Under the pieces are notes generated by a model. The model worked only from the letters and a program-made list of their open reading frames with translations. It had not been told where the DNA came from and made no database searches. Positions 43,886-53,400 of a stretch of DNA of 64,000 nucleotides are shown here, one piece after another. The stretch covers positions 1,302,001 to 1,366,000 of the forward strand of contig CAJJBQ010000002.1 of the NCBI GenBank assembly GCA_905182405.1, read 5' to 3'. Position numbers and translations under genes: made by a program. The DNA comes from Akkermansiaceae bacterium. Its GTDB lineage: Bacteria > Verrucomicrobiota > Verrucomicrobiia > Verrucomicrobiales > Akkermansiaceae. Position 1 is the stretch's first letter. Each line of letters starts with the position of its first letter.

Positions 43886-46021
43886 CTACTCGACCTCGCG
43901 GACACGGAAGAATTTGTGCGACGCCGGGGAGCTGCCGCTGAAGGAAGTCGATTCACCCTCGCTCGCGACACCATCATCGAGCTCTTCCCATGTGATGAGA
44001 TCGTCCGAGGCATCGACCGCGTAGGTCTTGTTCGTTCGCGAGTTCCACGTGATCATCGTCACGCCAGTCGCCGTATTGTGATTGATCTCCGTGATAATGA
44101 AGGGCACTGGAGGGCCTATTAAATCCGATGGATTCGCTCCTGAGGCGAGTTCCATGATTTGTTCGGGAGTCAAAATATTGGCGAAGATCGCGAAATCGTC
44201 GATCCGCCCGGCAAAGCTGTTCGCCAGGGATGGTCCCTCTGCTCCGATCGTGATAATACCGTCAAACGAATCAAGAGGATCGGCACCATCCGCAGACGCG
44301 CTTAGAACTCCATCAATCCAGATTTGGCGTTCACCAAACTCATCGCGCTGGAAGACGAAGTGCTGCCAGACATCGACTACTGCTCCAGTGGTGGTCAAGC
44401 GCTCTGGCCCATCACAACAACCTGATTGGTCGAAGTAAATGGTGCCGTTGCTCCAAGGGGCGTGTGCCTGGAATCCACGCTGGTTTCCGTCCGCATCCGG
44501 AGAGTGAATCCAGAAGGCGCTACTGTTACCAAATCCAGTATTGAACTGCCAAAAAGCAACAGACATCGAGTTGTTGATAAATGCCTGGTCGAGATGAGTG
44601 CCAACAGGTGTTTGCGCGTAGGATCCGTCGCCGAGATCGCCTAGATCGATTGCCTCATCTCCCGGACTGCCAGACGAGCCCATGCCCGTGGTGGTTAGGA
44701 CTGCCGATCCGCCGAGAACGGCGTCAGGTGTATTGCCAGCTTGATCTGCCAGCTGGCCATCAAAATTGAAATACGCCAGCAACGTAAGTTCATCCGTGCC
44801 CAGAGTGCTTTCGATATCGGTCGGATCGCTCCCATTGTCGATTTCAAGAAGGTCGCCGAAGCCATCGCCGTCGGTATCCTTTTGGGTCGGGTCTGTGCCG
44901 GGCTGACTCGCATCGACGAAGGCCTCGGCTGGATCTTCCACCCCGTCGTTGAGACCGTCGCCATCAGTGTCCGCTTTCTTCGGATCTGTCCCGGTATCGG
45001 TCGCATCGACGTAAGTGCCTGTATTGGTTTCAACGCCATCCAGAAGACTGTCCATGTCAAAGTCGTCGTTATCCGGCTCGAGGCCAGCGTCAAATTCCTC
45101 AAGATTCGTCAGACCATCCATGTCCGGGTCACCGTCCGGGCCGTTGTTCGGATCGACCGAGCCGTCGTCACTAGTGGAAAGGCCAAAGGCCACTTCCCAC
45201 GAGTCCAGCAGGCCGTCGTTGTCTGCATCTGCGGGTGCCGTTGCGATGTCGCTCGGAGTGGCGGTGCCCGCTGACAACTGGCCGATTTCCGCCTCGGTGA
45301 GAGTGCCGGAGTAGACGGCAAATTCATCCAACATCCCAGTGAGATTATTGTTGCCATCACCGTTAGCTCCGATCGTGACGATTCCAGAGAAAGGATCCAG
45401 CGCCTCTGCCCCAGGGGCAGTTGCCGCCATCGCTCCATCGACCCAGATTTCCATACTACCAAGGCTGTCCCGCTGGGCGACAATGTGCTGCCAGATACCT
45501 GCAGTGATAACCCCATCGGAGGTCAAGCGCTGTGTGCCGCCACAGCAGCCGGATTGGTCAAAGTAGAATATCCCGTTAGACCATGGGGTGTGCACCTGAA
45601 AACCGCGACCGTCAGCAGCGGCAGTCGGGGAGTCCACCCAAAATGCCGTCGTGGCTGAGAAGCCTCCGCCGCCGTCACCCACATTGATCTGCCAAAAGGA
45701 TACTGCCATCGCATTCGTCGATACCGCGAGGTCGAAATGTGGTCCGGCCGGAACACGTGCGAAAGCACCACTGCCGGCTGCCGCTCCGAGATCGAGCGCA
45801 TAATCGCCCGCGAGCCCGGAGCGCCCGCCCATGTCTGGGGTAAATGCCGCAGGTGTCGTGATCACCGCGTCCGGCGCGATTCCACCGGAGGCAGCTGCGA
45901 CCGCTGGGTCGGCGTTATCGTCGAAGTCGTAGTAGCCTAACAGATCTGCGGCGTGACCAGAGCTGGCAGCCAAGGAGATGAGTGCAAGGAAGATTAATGG
46001 GGACGCTGGGTATTTTTTCAC
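43886..46021 (-). CDS. Secreted protein with two LamG domains and TSP3-like repeats
   Basis: A 711-residue exported protein with signal peptide (LIFLALISLAASSGHA). Domain order: LamG-like lectin fold (YYDFDDNADPA to MLDEFAVYSGTLTEAEI), Ca-binding thrombospondin type 3-like repeats (DADNDGLLDSWEVAFGL, DTDGDGLNDGVED, DTDGDGFGDLLEIDNGSDP), a second LamG domain, and a short end module closing with KFFRVREVE. The two LamG domains are near copies sharing the unusual YFDQSGCC motif, so they come from an internal duplication. The end module resembles that of the lamin-tail protein at 38451. A surface adhesion or glycan-binding role is likely. It has its own promoter. Confidence 0.88.
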   Translation of the reverse strand: MKKYPASPLIFLALISLAASSGHAADLLGYYDFDDNADPAVAAASGGIAPDAVITTPAAFTPDMGGRSGLAGDYALDLGAAAGSGAFARVPAGPHFDLAVSTNAMAVSFWQINVGDGGGGFSATTAFWVDSPTAAADGRGFQVHTPWSNGIFYFDQSGCCGGTQRLTSDGVITAGIWQHIVAQRDSLGSMEIWVDGAMAATAPGAEALDPFSGIVTIGANGDGNNNLTGMLDEFAVYSGTLTEAEIGQLSAGTATPSDIATAPADADNDGLLDSWEVAFGLSTSDDGSVDPNNGPDGDPDMDGLTNLEEFDAGLEPDNDDFDMDSLLDGVETNTGTYVDATDTGTDPKKADTDGDGLNDGVEDPAEAFVDASQPGTDPTQKDTDGDGFGDLLEIDNGSDPTDIESTLGTDELTLLAYFNFDGQLADQAGNTPDAVLGGSAVLTTTGMGSSGSPGDEAIDLGDLGDGSYAQTPVGTHLDQAFINNSMSVAFWQFNTGFGNSSAFWIHSPDADGNQRGFQAHAPWSNGTIYFDQSGCCDGPERLTTTGAVVDVWQHFVFQRDEFGERQIWIDGVLSASADGADPLDSFDGIITIGAEGPSLANSFAGRIDDFAIFANILTPEQIMELASGANPSDLIGPPVPFIITEINHNTATGVTMITWNSRTNKTYAVDASDDLITWEELDDGVASEGESTSFSGSSPASHKFFRVREVE

Positions 46022-46048
46022 AAGGACAGATTTAAACTTTAGCGGTGA

Positions 46049-46076
46049 TCCTTATAGATCCGCAATCAGCTGTCAA
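46049..46076 (-). promoter_or_regulatory. Sigma70-type promoter for the LamG gene
   Basis: On the minus strand a perfect -35 box TTGACA (46076-46071) is followed after 16 nt by TAAGGA (46054-46049). An alternative -10, TATAAG, would have a 14-nt spacer. The start codon is at 46021. Confidence 0.5.
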
Positions 46077-46140
46077 TAAGCCATTCATGGATCATCGAGT
46101 GACGGTAAAGTGATTAATTTTCTAGTCAGAGATCCAGGTG

Positions 46141-46190
46141 GCTTGGCTGAGCAGAGCGCTTGCCTGGCGAAGCAAGCCAAACCCGCTCTG
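46141..46190. other. Structured non-coding stretch in the bamA-LamG gap
   Basis: The 405-bp gap 46022-46427 has no credible reading frame. Within it CAGAGCG (46152-46158) pairs with CGCTCTG (46184-46190), and inside that CTTGC (46159-46163) pairs with GCAAG (46172-46176), giving a coaxial hairpin of 12 bp. A second hairpin (ACCTC 46411-46415 with GAGGT 46422-46426) lies just after the bamA stop and may end its transcript. The rest shows nothing I can name. Confidence 0.3.
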
Positions 46191-46427
46191 ATCGTTGCGC
46201 GCTAGCAAGCGCCCCACGCAGAATTCCCAGAACCTATCGACGGTGCATCTTGGCCCTCCGAGGGAACTTGCTTATCGCTTATGTTCACGTTTCAGCAATC
46301 GAGATTTCCAGCCCCTACTTTTTGTAAATTCCTCCCATCAACCCAAAGGATGATTGCCCGTCCTGAGATCGGAAAAAAGTAGATAAACCAAACCCAAGGA
46401 AAAGAGAGCTACCTCTTTAGTGAGGTT

Positions 46428-48779
46428 TTAGAATTGGTAATTCAGATAGAAATTAAACTGACCACCTTTGTCCGACAACGTATCTGGGGCACTGAGGGGA
46501 ATTGCATAGTCCACCGCCAAAGGGCCCAGAGGGAGATTCAAGCGGAATCCAAAGCCAGCATCGCTAGCAAGATTACTTCCTCCGAAATCCCAAGAATCTT
46601 CATTCACAAATCCCACGTCGTAAAACACCGCACCACGCACTGACTCGATAATCGGGAAGGTGTATTCCGCCGAAGCGAAGGCACTGGTGTTTCCTCCAAG
46701 CACTTCGTCCGTCGCTCCCGTGTCGCGCGGTCCAACATCGCGGAACTCGAAACCCCGTAGGTCGCGCTGTCCACCTAAGAACTGGCGCTCGAAGATAGGA
46801 ACGTCGTCGTCGTTGGCAAAACTATCAACCACGTTCATCGAACCACGTACTGTCAGGATTGTATCCCAGGCCAAGTTCCAGTGCTTCGATCCTGAGGCCG
46901 CTAAAGTGTAAGTCTCGACCTCACCGCCGATCACCCCCCCTGCCAAAGTCACTCCTACATCAAACTTGTGACCCTTCCGTGGCGTGATGTTACTGTCGCG
47001 ACTATCGAAAACGTAGTTGAGGGCAAGAGCACTCCGAAGGAAATCTCCCGAGAGGGCATTGAAGGCATCACTTGTTCCGGCGTCGGCGTCGACCTCAACG
47101 CTCTCAAGACGATACTCTGCCTTCAAGTAAGCCTTACGGCCCATTGGCTTCCGAATGAAGATTGAACCACCCACATTGGTCTGGTCATATTCATCACTGA
47201 GGTAAAGGAGATCCCGATAGAAGAGTTCCGTTCCGAGAGCCAACTTCTGCCCCAAGAACCAAGGTTCCGTGAGCGAGACCCGCAAATCCTTACGCTCGGT
47301 TCCCGCACGGAGGCTCATCTGAAATCGCTGCCCTCCTCCCGTAAAGTTCCAAGGATTGAAGATATCAAAATTTTGCTGCTCCAGATTGATAAACCCCACG
47401 ACGTTATCAATCGAACTCAGCCCAAGACCAAAGTTGATCGAACCAGTCTGCTTCTCGTTTACGAGAATATTGACGTCGCGGTATCCGGTTTGGGACGTTC
47501 CTCCATTGCTGACTTGCACGTCGTCAAAGTAGTTCAAGTTCTTGAGACGGCGCTTTGTCGTCTCAAGATCCACGGAGTTGAAATTCTCCCCCGGAAGCAT
47601 AGGGATCTCACGACGGACCACCCGTTCCTGACTCTTGGTATTTCCTTGGATACGAATATCGCCCACTTTGTAACGACTGCCTGGAGTAACACGGTAGAAA
47701 ATGTTCACCCTGTTTCCGCCTGCATCTCGAATATCAGGAACAGGAGAGGCATCAGCATAACCTCGAGATCCGTAATAACTCCGGATCATACGAATATCGT
47801 CGCTCATTTTACTAGAGGAAAAGGGCATATCCGTTACGAGGGTCAGAGCAGGATTAAGTTCCGCGGGAGTGAAAATCTTGATCCCGGGAAAGCTGACCGA
47901 ATTCACGGTGTATTTTGGACCTTCCTTAATAGGAACCACGAGATCAACCCGTCCATTTTTAACCGCTACCCGCTGGGGGACCCCAACTTTGACCCGCCAG
48001 TATCCCCGACTGCGGTAAAAATCAGCAATCTTTTCCAGATCCTGATCAAGCGACACGTTGTCGATTCTTCCGGACTTTGTGAACCAAGAAAACCAACCCT
48101 TCTCCTTTGTCTCCATCTCCTTGCGGAGGTCAGCATCCTTCAAGGCATTATTTCCCTGGAAACGAATCTCGCTAATCTCGTTCTTGGATCCCTCTTGAAT
48201 GAGGAAGATGAGGTCTGCAAAGCCGGGGCGCTCCGTCGCTTGAAGACGGTGCGACACTCCCATATCCGGGTAGCCATAGCCCTGGTAAAGTTTCTCGATA
48301 TTCTTTCGCGCGGTGAGAATATCCTCATCACTAAGAACCTGCCCGACACCAAGCTTAGTCTCATTCGCGAGCTTCTTGTCTGAGAAGGTGGTGTTTCCAT
48401 CAAAGCCCAAACCATTAATGAGCGGACGTGTCACCACTTCGGCAATGACCTTGACCCCACCTTCCTGATCCTCGGCATAAAACTGAATATCGTCGACGAG
48501 CCCACTACCATAGAGACTGCGGATATCTTCATCGAGAACCGCCTGACTATATTTCTTTCCCGGAGCGACCGACATATGATTACGAAGTCGGGCTTCATTC
48601 ACGGTCTTGGGACCGCGATAGCGAATCTGCACATCGGTAACTTTCTTCCCCTCGAATTGATTGGCTTCGAGGAGGAAGTTCTGGGCCGAAGCCGGCTGAA
48701 TTAGAGCCTGGCTCGTCACCACGACGACTCCCATACTGAGAGATAAAATTGCGCGCTGCGCGAGAAAACGTAGGAACAT
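46428..48779 (-). CDS. bamA: Outer-membrane assembly protein BamA
   Basis: A 783-residue Omp85-family protein that inserts beta-barrel proteins into the outer membrane. A signal sequence (SLSMGVVVVTSQALIQPASA) precedes five POTRA domains, recognised by strand-helix units such as VTDVQIRYRGPKTVNEARLR, YKVGDIRIQGNTKSQERVVR and RRLKNLNYFDDVQV. The barrel follows, with INFGLGLSSIDNVVGFINLE, the lid-loop motif RQFLGGQRDLRGFEFRDVGP (VRGF-type), and a C-terminal strand ending FYLNYQF with the typical terminal Phe. Length is normal. It is divergent from tig; the usual skp/lpx neighbours are not seen. Confidence 0.96.
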   Translation of the reverse strand: MFLRFLAQRAILSLSMGVVVVTSQALIQPASAQNFLLEANQFEGKKVTDVQIRYRGPKTVNEARLRNHMSVAPGKKYSQAVLDEDIRSLYGSGLVDDIQFYAEDQEGGVKVIAEVVTRPLINGLGFDGNTTFSDKKLANETKLGVGQVLSDEDILTARKNIEKLYQGYGYPDMGVSHRLQATERPGFADLIFLIQEGSKNEISEIRFQGNNALKDADLRKEMETKEKGWFSWFTKSGRIDNVSLDQDLEKIADFYRSRGYWRVKVGVPQRVAVKNGRVDLVVPIKEGPKYTVNSVSFPGIKIFTPAELNPALTLVTDMPFSSSKMSDDIRMIRSYYGSRGYADASPVPDIRDAGGNRVNIFYRVTPGSRYKVGDIRIQGNTKSQERVVRREIPMLPGENFNSVDLETTKRRLKNLNYFDDVQVSNGGTSQTGYRDVNILVNEKQTGSINFGLGLSSIDNVVGFINLEQQNFDIFNPWNFTGGGQRFQMSLRAGTERKDLRVSLTEPWFLGQKLALGTELFYRDLLYLSDEYDQTNVGGSIFIRKPMGRKAYLKAEYRLESVEVDADAGTSDAFNALSGDFLRSALALNYVFDSRDSNITPRKGHKFDVGVTLAGGVIGGEVETYTLAASGSKHWNLAWDTILTVRGSMNVVDSFANDDDVPIFERQFLGGQRDLRGFEFRDVGPRDTGATDEVLGGNTSAFASAEYTFPIIESVRGAVFYDVGFVNEDSWDFGGSNLASDAGFGFRLNLPLGPLAVDYAIPLSAPDTLSDKGGQFNFYLNYQF

Positions 48780-48895
48780 AAGCTTTTGTTAAAAGTTACC
48801 AAAAGGATTACGCCCCGCCATCCCCACTTACGTCAAGCGGAATGAAGTGCCCCTTGTCAGGATTTATCCCCAAAAAAAATCGCGTTCCCCCTCCC

Positions 48896-48924
48896 TTGAC
48901 CTCCCGTCTGATCCTCCCTAGCGT
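48896..48924 (+). promoter_or_regulatory. Sigma70-type promoter of the tig-clpP operon
   Basis: TTGACC (48896-48901) and TAGCGT (48919-48924) are spaced by 17 nt in the gap between bamA and tig. The predicted leader is about 25 nt. The -10 box is weak. Confidence 0.45.
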
Positions 48925-48956
48925 TCCGCCTCCATTACTACCGAGTAAGATTTTTA

Positions 48957-50288
48957 ATGAATATTCGCGTCGAAAACCAACCGAACTGCCTTGCCAACCT
49001 CAGTGCCGAGGTGCCCGCCGATACTGTAAACAAAGAGCGCGATCAAATCGTGAAAGCTTTTGCTCGTCAGTCTCGCATCCCAGGCTTCCGCCCCGGCAAA
49101 GCTCCCAAAGCAGTGATCACCAAGCATCACGGACCAGCGATCATCCAGGAACTGGAGTCCCGCCTCTTCCAAAATGCCTTTCAGGAAGCAGTAAAGCAAA
49201 ACGAGGATCTCAATATCCTCAACGTCAAAGCTCCTCAGGATGTCACCCACCACGCCGACGGAAGTTTTACTTTCAATGTCGAGCTTGTCCTTGCTCCTAC
49301 CTTTGACCTTCCGGAGTATAAAGGCCTGGATGTCGAAATCCCTAAAATCGAGGTCACCGACGAAAATGTCAACGAGCAGCTGGAGCAGCTTCGCCAGCGT
49401 TTTGCTGACTACGAAGACATCGAAGACCGCACCGCCGAAAAAGGGGATCTTGCCATTATCGACTACACCTCCACTAGCGACGGAAAAACTCTCGAGGAAA
49501 TCGGCGGCGAACAAGCCAAGCCTCTATCTTCGAACGAGGGTTACTGGATCCGAATCGAGGATGAAGCATTCTTCCCTGGTTTCACCGACGAACTGATCGG
49601 CACCAAGCCCGGCGATGAAAAAGAGATCACCGTTACTCTTCCTGAAGACTTCCCTATCGAAGCACTCCGCGAAAAAGAAGCCGTCTTCCAGGTAAAAGTG
49701 AAGGAGCTCAAAAGCGAAGCCCTCCCAGAACTCGACGACGAGTTGGCCGGAAAGATCGCCCCTGACAAGACGCTCGAAGACGTCAAAGGCCTCATACGCG
49801 ACGACTTGGAAGAGCGCGCGAACAAGCAGAAGCAAGAAATCACGGTCAATGCCGTTATTGACAAGCTGGCTTCATTAACCAACTTCGAACTCCCCGAGGA
49901 ACTGCTCAAGTCAGAGACTCAAGGCCAGGCTGATGCCATGGTCGAAGAAGGAATGCAGGCTGGCATGTCCGACGGAGACATCGAAACCCGCCAACAGGAA
50001 CTCTTTGCCGCCGCCGAAGGCCGTGCCGTCAATAGCCTGAAGTCAAATTTCCTTCTACAGGAAATTGCCAAGACCGAAAAAATGACGGTCGAGAGCAGCG
50101 AAGTTCTCCAGCGGGTCACCATAATGGCCAAGCAGGACAAGCAGCCCGTGAAGAAGTATATGAAAGAGCTCCAAAAGAACGGACAACTCAGCAACATCCG
50201 TCAGAATATGCTTCTCAGTAAGGCCGTTGACTTTCTCGTAAGCAACGCGAACGTCGATGAAGTTGAACCTCCAACTGAAGAAAGCTAA
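48957..50288 (+). CDS. tig: Trigger factor
   Basis: A 443-residue ribosome-bound chaperone with prolyl isomerase activity. The ribosome-docking signature [12 protein letters not shown] is at residues 43-54. The FKBP-like domain follows (about 155-245, [15 protein letters not shown] to [17 protein letters not shown]), then the helical C-terminal chaperone arms ([32 protein letters not shown]). Length and domain order are those of standard Tig. It is 2 bp upstream of clpP, the usual partner in one operon. Confidence 0.96.
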   Translation: MNIRVENQPNCLANLSAEVPADTVNKERDQIVKAFARQSRIPGFRPGKAPKAVITKHHGPAIIQELESRLFQNAFQEAVKQNEDLNILNVKAPQDVTHHADGSFTFNVELVLAPTFDLPEYKGLDVEIPKIEVTDENVNEQLEQLRQRFADYEDIEDRTAEKGDLAIIDYTSTSDGKTLEEIGGEQAKPLSSNEGYWIRIEDEAFFPGFTDELIGTKPGDEKEITVTLPEDFPIEALREKEAVFQVKVKELKSEALPELDDELAGKIAPDKTLEDVKGLIRDDLEERANKQKQEITVNAVIDKLASLTNFELPEELLKSETQGQADAMVEEGMQAGMSDGDIETRQQELFAAAEGRAVNSLKSNFLLQEIAKTEKMTVESSEVLQRVTIMAKQDKQPVKKYMKELQKNGQLSNIRQNMLLSKAVDFLVSNANVDEVEPPTEES

Positions 50289-50290
50289 GC

Positions 50291-50938
50291 ATGACTACAC
50301 CCACCTCTTCCTCTGAGACGCCTCAGAACAATTACTACATCCCCACCGTCATCGAGTCCGATGGCCGTGGCGAACGTGCCTTTGATATCTACTCTCGGCT
50401 CCTCAAGGACCGGATTATTTTCATCGGAACGGGAATCGATGACGGCGTGGCCAACTCGGTCATTGCCCAGATGCTTTTTCTCCAGATGCAAGATCCTAAA
50501 AAGGACATCCACATCTACATCAACTCCCCCGGTGGTTCGGTCACTTCAGGGCTCGCGATCTACGATACAATGCAGTTCCTCACCTGTGATGTGAACACCT
50601 ACTGCATCGGCATCTGTGCCTCCATGGGATCTGTCCTTCTTACGGCAGGAACCAAGGGCAAACGCTTCGCTCTTCCGAACTCCCACGTGATGATCCACCA
50701 GGTCTCCGGCGGAGCACAGGGAACAGCAGCCGACGTCGAGCGCACCGTGGAATTCATGTATTCCCTCAAGCGTCGCCTCAACGATATCCTGGCCCACCAC
50801 TGTGGGAAAACCTCAAAGGAGCTCGAGAAAGCATCGGACCGTGACAACTACATGTCTGCGGAAGAATCCGTCGCCTTCGGCCTCGTCGACAAAGTCCTCG
50901 AAGGCCGGACGAACCTCCCTGCGAGCGAAGATAGCTAA
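50291..50938 (+). CDS. clpP: ATP-dependent Clp protease proteolytic subunit
   Basis: A 215-residue serine peptidase that forms the Clp barrel. The catalytic triad is Ser111 ([11 protein letters not shown]), His136 ([11 protein letters not shown]) and Asp185 ([11 protein letters not shown]). The [18 protein letters not shown] block is intact. The N-terminus is short, as expected after propeptide loss or for a directly mature form. It lies 2 bp after tig. The usual third gene, clpX, does not follow; a terminator and a cytochrome remnant come instead. Confidence 0.97.
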   Translation: MTTPTSSSETPQNNYYIPTVIESDGRGERAFDIYSRLLKDRIIFIGTGIDDGVANSVIAQMLFLQMQDPKKDIHIYINSPGGSVTSGLAIYDTMQFLTCDVNTYCIGICASMGSVLLTAGTKGKRFALPNSHVMIHQVSGGAQGTAADVERTVEFMYSLKRRLNDILAHHCGKTSKELEKASDRDNYMSAEESVAFGLVDKVLEGRTNLPASEDS

Positions 50939-50957
50939 GCTCTCTTATTCATTCTCA

Positions 50958-50992
50958 AAAAGCGGCCTCGAAAAAATTCGGCGCCGTTTTTT
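50958..50992 (+). terminator. Rho-independent terminator of tig-clpP
   Basis: CGGC (50963-50966) pairs with GCCG (50983-50986), and after a small internal mismatch CGAA pairs with TTCG around an A-rich loop. Six Ts follow (50987-50992). It starts about 20 bp after the clpP stop. Confidence 0.8.
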
Positions 50993-51069
50993 CGTGCCTA
51001 CTTCACTTAAAATCCCGGGACTGTCTCCTCTAGAATTTTTCTCGTTATTACAGACACTTCATCCCTTAG

Positions 51070-51408
51070 AAGCACCAAAAAACCTCCCGCTATTTCTGGG
51101 GAGCGCGCGTCCACAACCAAATATGCACCCATTGCCACGGCCGAATCCCTCGAACACAACAAGCCACGCACTTTCCGCAGCGGTGTCTTCAAATCCCGCA
51201 CCACACCCCGCTTGGCAAGCTCCCTCTCGAAACCAATCTTCGTCGCACCATTCGCCCTGGTATCACCAGCACCGCGAGGCCAGCCTTCACAAAAATGACG
51301 GATGCTAATCTCGATGGCATCCCTATGACCGCATTCTCAGCCACCCTAAAGCCGGAAGAAATTTGGAGTCTCGTCGCCTACATCAAGCGCATTGAAAAAG
51401 CTAAATAA
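51070..51408 (+). pseudogene. Remnant of a c-type cytochrome gene
   Basis: One frame is open from 51070 (after a TAG) to the TAA at 51408 but has no start codon for a whole protein. It carries a heme motif CTHCH (51124-51138, in NQICTHCHG) and a very typical cytochrome end: DGIPMTAFSATLKPEEIWSL then VAYIKR. In the middle the meaning seems to jump frames: RTFRSGVFKSRTTP reads better in another frame, while LPLETNLRRTIRPGI returns to the first. Missing start, no signal peptide and probable paired frameshifts mark a decayed gene. Its tail overlaps the ilvA 3' end on the other strand by 8 bp. Confidence 0.6.
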
Positions 51409-52987
51409 GTGCCTCGGCTTCTCTCAGTGTGACTTCTTTGACTGCGCGCACCTGCTTTCTTGAAGAAGAAAAGACGATCTCTCGTCCCGCTTCCCGCGCC
51501 TCGGAATCCTCAAAATCTAGCCCCACCAGCGCCCGACCAATCCGCTCCCCGGAAAAGCGATAGTTAAAGTAGCACAAACTGGCCACCGGACTCACTTCCT
51601 TCATAAAGCCCAACAAAGCACCCGCCCTTTCGGGAAACTCTACTTCCACAAAAAGCGGAGCCTGAAAAAGTGGTCGTGAAAAAGGAATCACCCGATAGCG
51701 GGCCTCAACCTCATCCGTCACATCGGTCGCCTCACCTCTCCTCTTTGCCAGCCATGCCTCAAAGGCGATTTCATCTTCCTCCGGGACATCGAGACTAAGA
51801 ATCGGAGCCTGCGGTTCCTGTGCGCTTCGTCCATACTGAAGGTCGACAATCGACACCTCCTCCGGAAGGTCCGTCAATAGGCGCACCAAGGAGCCCCGCT
51901 CCTCGCGTATGGCAAAGCGCCAAGCACGCTTCCTTCCGGGACTGATCCCGGCTTGCGCTGAAATATCCGCCACCTTGGCAAAGTCCATATTGGCCCCACA
52001 AAGAATAGTGAGCACCTTATCGCCGTCAGGAACCAGTCCATCCCGCCGCTGCTGAAGATACCCCGCCAAACTCATCGCTCCACTCGGCTCCGGAATCACC
52101 CGAATGCCGTCCCAATGCGCTTTGATCGCACTAGAGACTTCCTGGTTCGTCACCGTGATGATTTCATCCAACTGACTCTGACAAATCTCGTATGTCAACT
52201 CCCCCACCTTTGTCACCGCCGTGCCATCACAGAAAAGATCAACGTAATCCAAACTCGTCGGACCACCGTTTTTAAAAGCCGCCGTCATCGACGCCTGATC
52301 CACGCCCTCAACTCCAATCACCTTCACTCCCGGCCAGGAACTCTTGAGCCACGTCGCCACGGCCGAAGCTAAGCCCCCTCCTCCGATCGCCACATAAACC
52401 CGATCAAAAGGACCTTCGCCCGACGTGAAAATCTCATCAGCCAAGGTTCCCTGCCCACCCATGACATCGATCGAATCGTAGGGCGGAATAAATGTCGCCC
52501 CGGTTTCTTTCGCGTACCCGATGGCCGCTTCCTGTGCCTCCGAAAAACTATCGCCCACCAACTCAATCGCCACCCGGGGCCCGCCATGGCTCGACACCGC
52601 CTGACGTTTCACCGCCGGGGTCGGCTTGGGCATAAAAATCTTCGCCTCGCACCCGAGCACCCGCGCTCCGATCGCAATTCCTTGCGCGTGATTTCCCGCC
52701 GAAGCCGCGACTACCCCTCGCTCCCGCTGCTCTTCACTTAGGCACGCCATGCCATTGAAAGCCCCCCGCCATTTGTAAGCCTTTATTGGACCCAGATCCT
52801 CACGCTTGACCCAGATCGGCTGCGTCTCGCCTTCAAGATCCATACGCTCCAAAGGCGTTGGCTTCCCCACCTGATAGACCCGGGCCCGTGCCTGATGGAT
52901 AGCCTTTCGAAGTTCCGCAACTAAATCTCTCCTGCTCACCAAGGAAGTTTCACAAAATCTAGGCCTCTTGGCACTCCCTAAGAACAC
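51401..52987 (-). CDS. ilvA: Threonine ammonia-lyase (threonine deaminase), two ACT regions
   Basis: A 528-residue PLP enzyme converting threonine to 2-oxobutanoate, the first step of isoleucine synthesis. The PLP lysine is in IKAYKWRGAFN, the usual SFK being AYK here. AASAGNHAQGIAIGARVLGC and the Gly loop VYVAIGGGGLASAV are intact. The C-terminal 190 residues form two ACT-like regions, as in the long, isoleucine-regulated biosynthetic form. The first codon is a GTG at 52987; GTG or TTG codons about 15-16 residues later (VSRRDLVAEL) could also start it. It stands alone on the minus strand. Confidence 0.93.
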   Translation of the reverse strand: MFLGSAKRPRFCETSLVSRRDLVAELRKAIHQARARVYQVGKPTPLERMDLEGETQPIWVKREDLGPIKAYKWRGAFNGMACLSEEQRERGVVAASAGNHAQGIAIGARVLGCEAKIFMPKPTPAVKRQAVSSHGGPRVAIELVGDSFSEAQEAAIGYAKETGATFIPPYDSIDVMGGQGTLADEIFTSGEGPFDRVYVAIGGGGLASAVATWLKSSWPGVKVIGVEGVDQASMTAAFKNGGPTSLDYVDLFCDGTAVTKVGELTYEICQSQLDEIITVTNQEVSSAIKAHWDGIRVIPEPSGAMSLAGYLQQRRDGLVPDGDKVLTILCGANMDFAKVADISAQAGISPGRKRAWRFAIREERGSLVRLLTDLPEEVSIVDLQYGRSAQEPQAPILSLDVPEEDEIAFEAWLAKRRGEATDVTDEVEARYRVIPFSRPLFQAPLFVEVEFPERAGALLGFMKEVSPVASLCYFNYRFSGERIGRALVGLDFEDSEAREAGREIVFSSSRKQVRAVKEVTLREAEALI

Positions 52988-53400
52988 GAATATTGATGAA
53001 TATCGAATCCCTCATATAGCTAGCAAGCCCAGTGATTTTTTGGCCCGATTGACGACATAGCAATCATGAAGAAAAGACGCCCCCATATTCTCAATATTAC
53101 TCTCAAAACCGTTGGCACCCACTAAACATCATCTCAAGGAGATCAACAGTGTCCTCGACGCCCTCCCACGCAAAATTCAAAAGTAATAGCCTTAAGCCAC
53201 CAACTACAAATACAGCAGCCCCGCTTATTTCCGAAGAAACCAGTCAGGGCCACTGCCCCCCCAAAGTAAGAAAGCTGGTATAGGGATACTCAGTAATAGG
53301 ATCTTACGACAAGAAAATTCTCTACGTTATTTGAAATCTCATCTGTTCAGCCGACTATTTCCCTTCTCATTCTACCGTAGACTCTTAAAGTCCCGCCGAA
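52988..53400. other. 413-bp gap before lysS without a recognised gene
   Basis: Only very short frames occur here. One plus-strand frame, open from about 53070, ends in HLKEINSVLDALPRKIQK and stops near 53190; its end looks coding-like but has no start codon and I cannot place it. No clear promoter with good boxes and no hairpin of note was found. The region is richer in A/T than its flanks. Confidence 0.4.

Noticed and set aside
43790..44122. Plus-strand 110-residue frame starting MKKKRLFSEF near the LamG gene end
   Set aside because: Most of it is the antisense of the LamG protein's C-terminal coding region, and the translated part shows no domain.
44800..45240. Repeated GA/GT-rich tracts looking like a short DNA repeat array
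   Set aside because: They encode the Ca-binding DxDxDG repeats of the LamG protein; unit length varies and there are no spacers, so it is not CRISPR.
47373..48383. Long plus-strand frame of 336 residues inside bamA
   Set aside because: It lies fully antisense to BamA, which has clear POTRA and barrel motifs; the antisense translation has no recognisable features.
50802..51308. Plus-strand 168-residue frame over the clpP end
   Set aside because: Ser/Pro/Arg-rich shadow of clpP and of the cytochrome remnant; no start context or domain.
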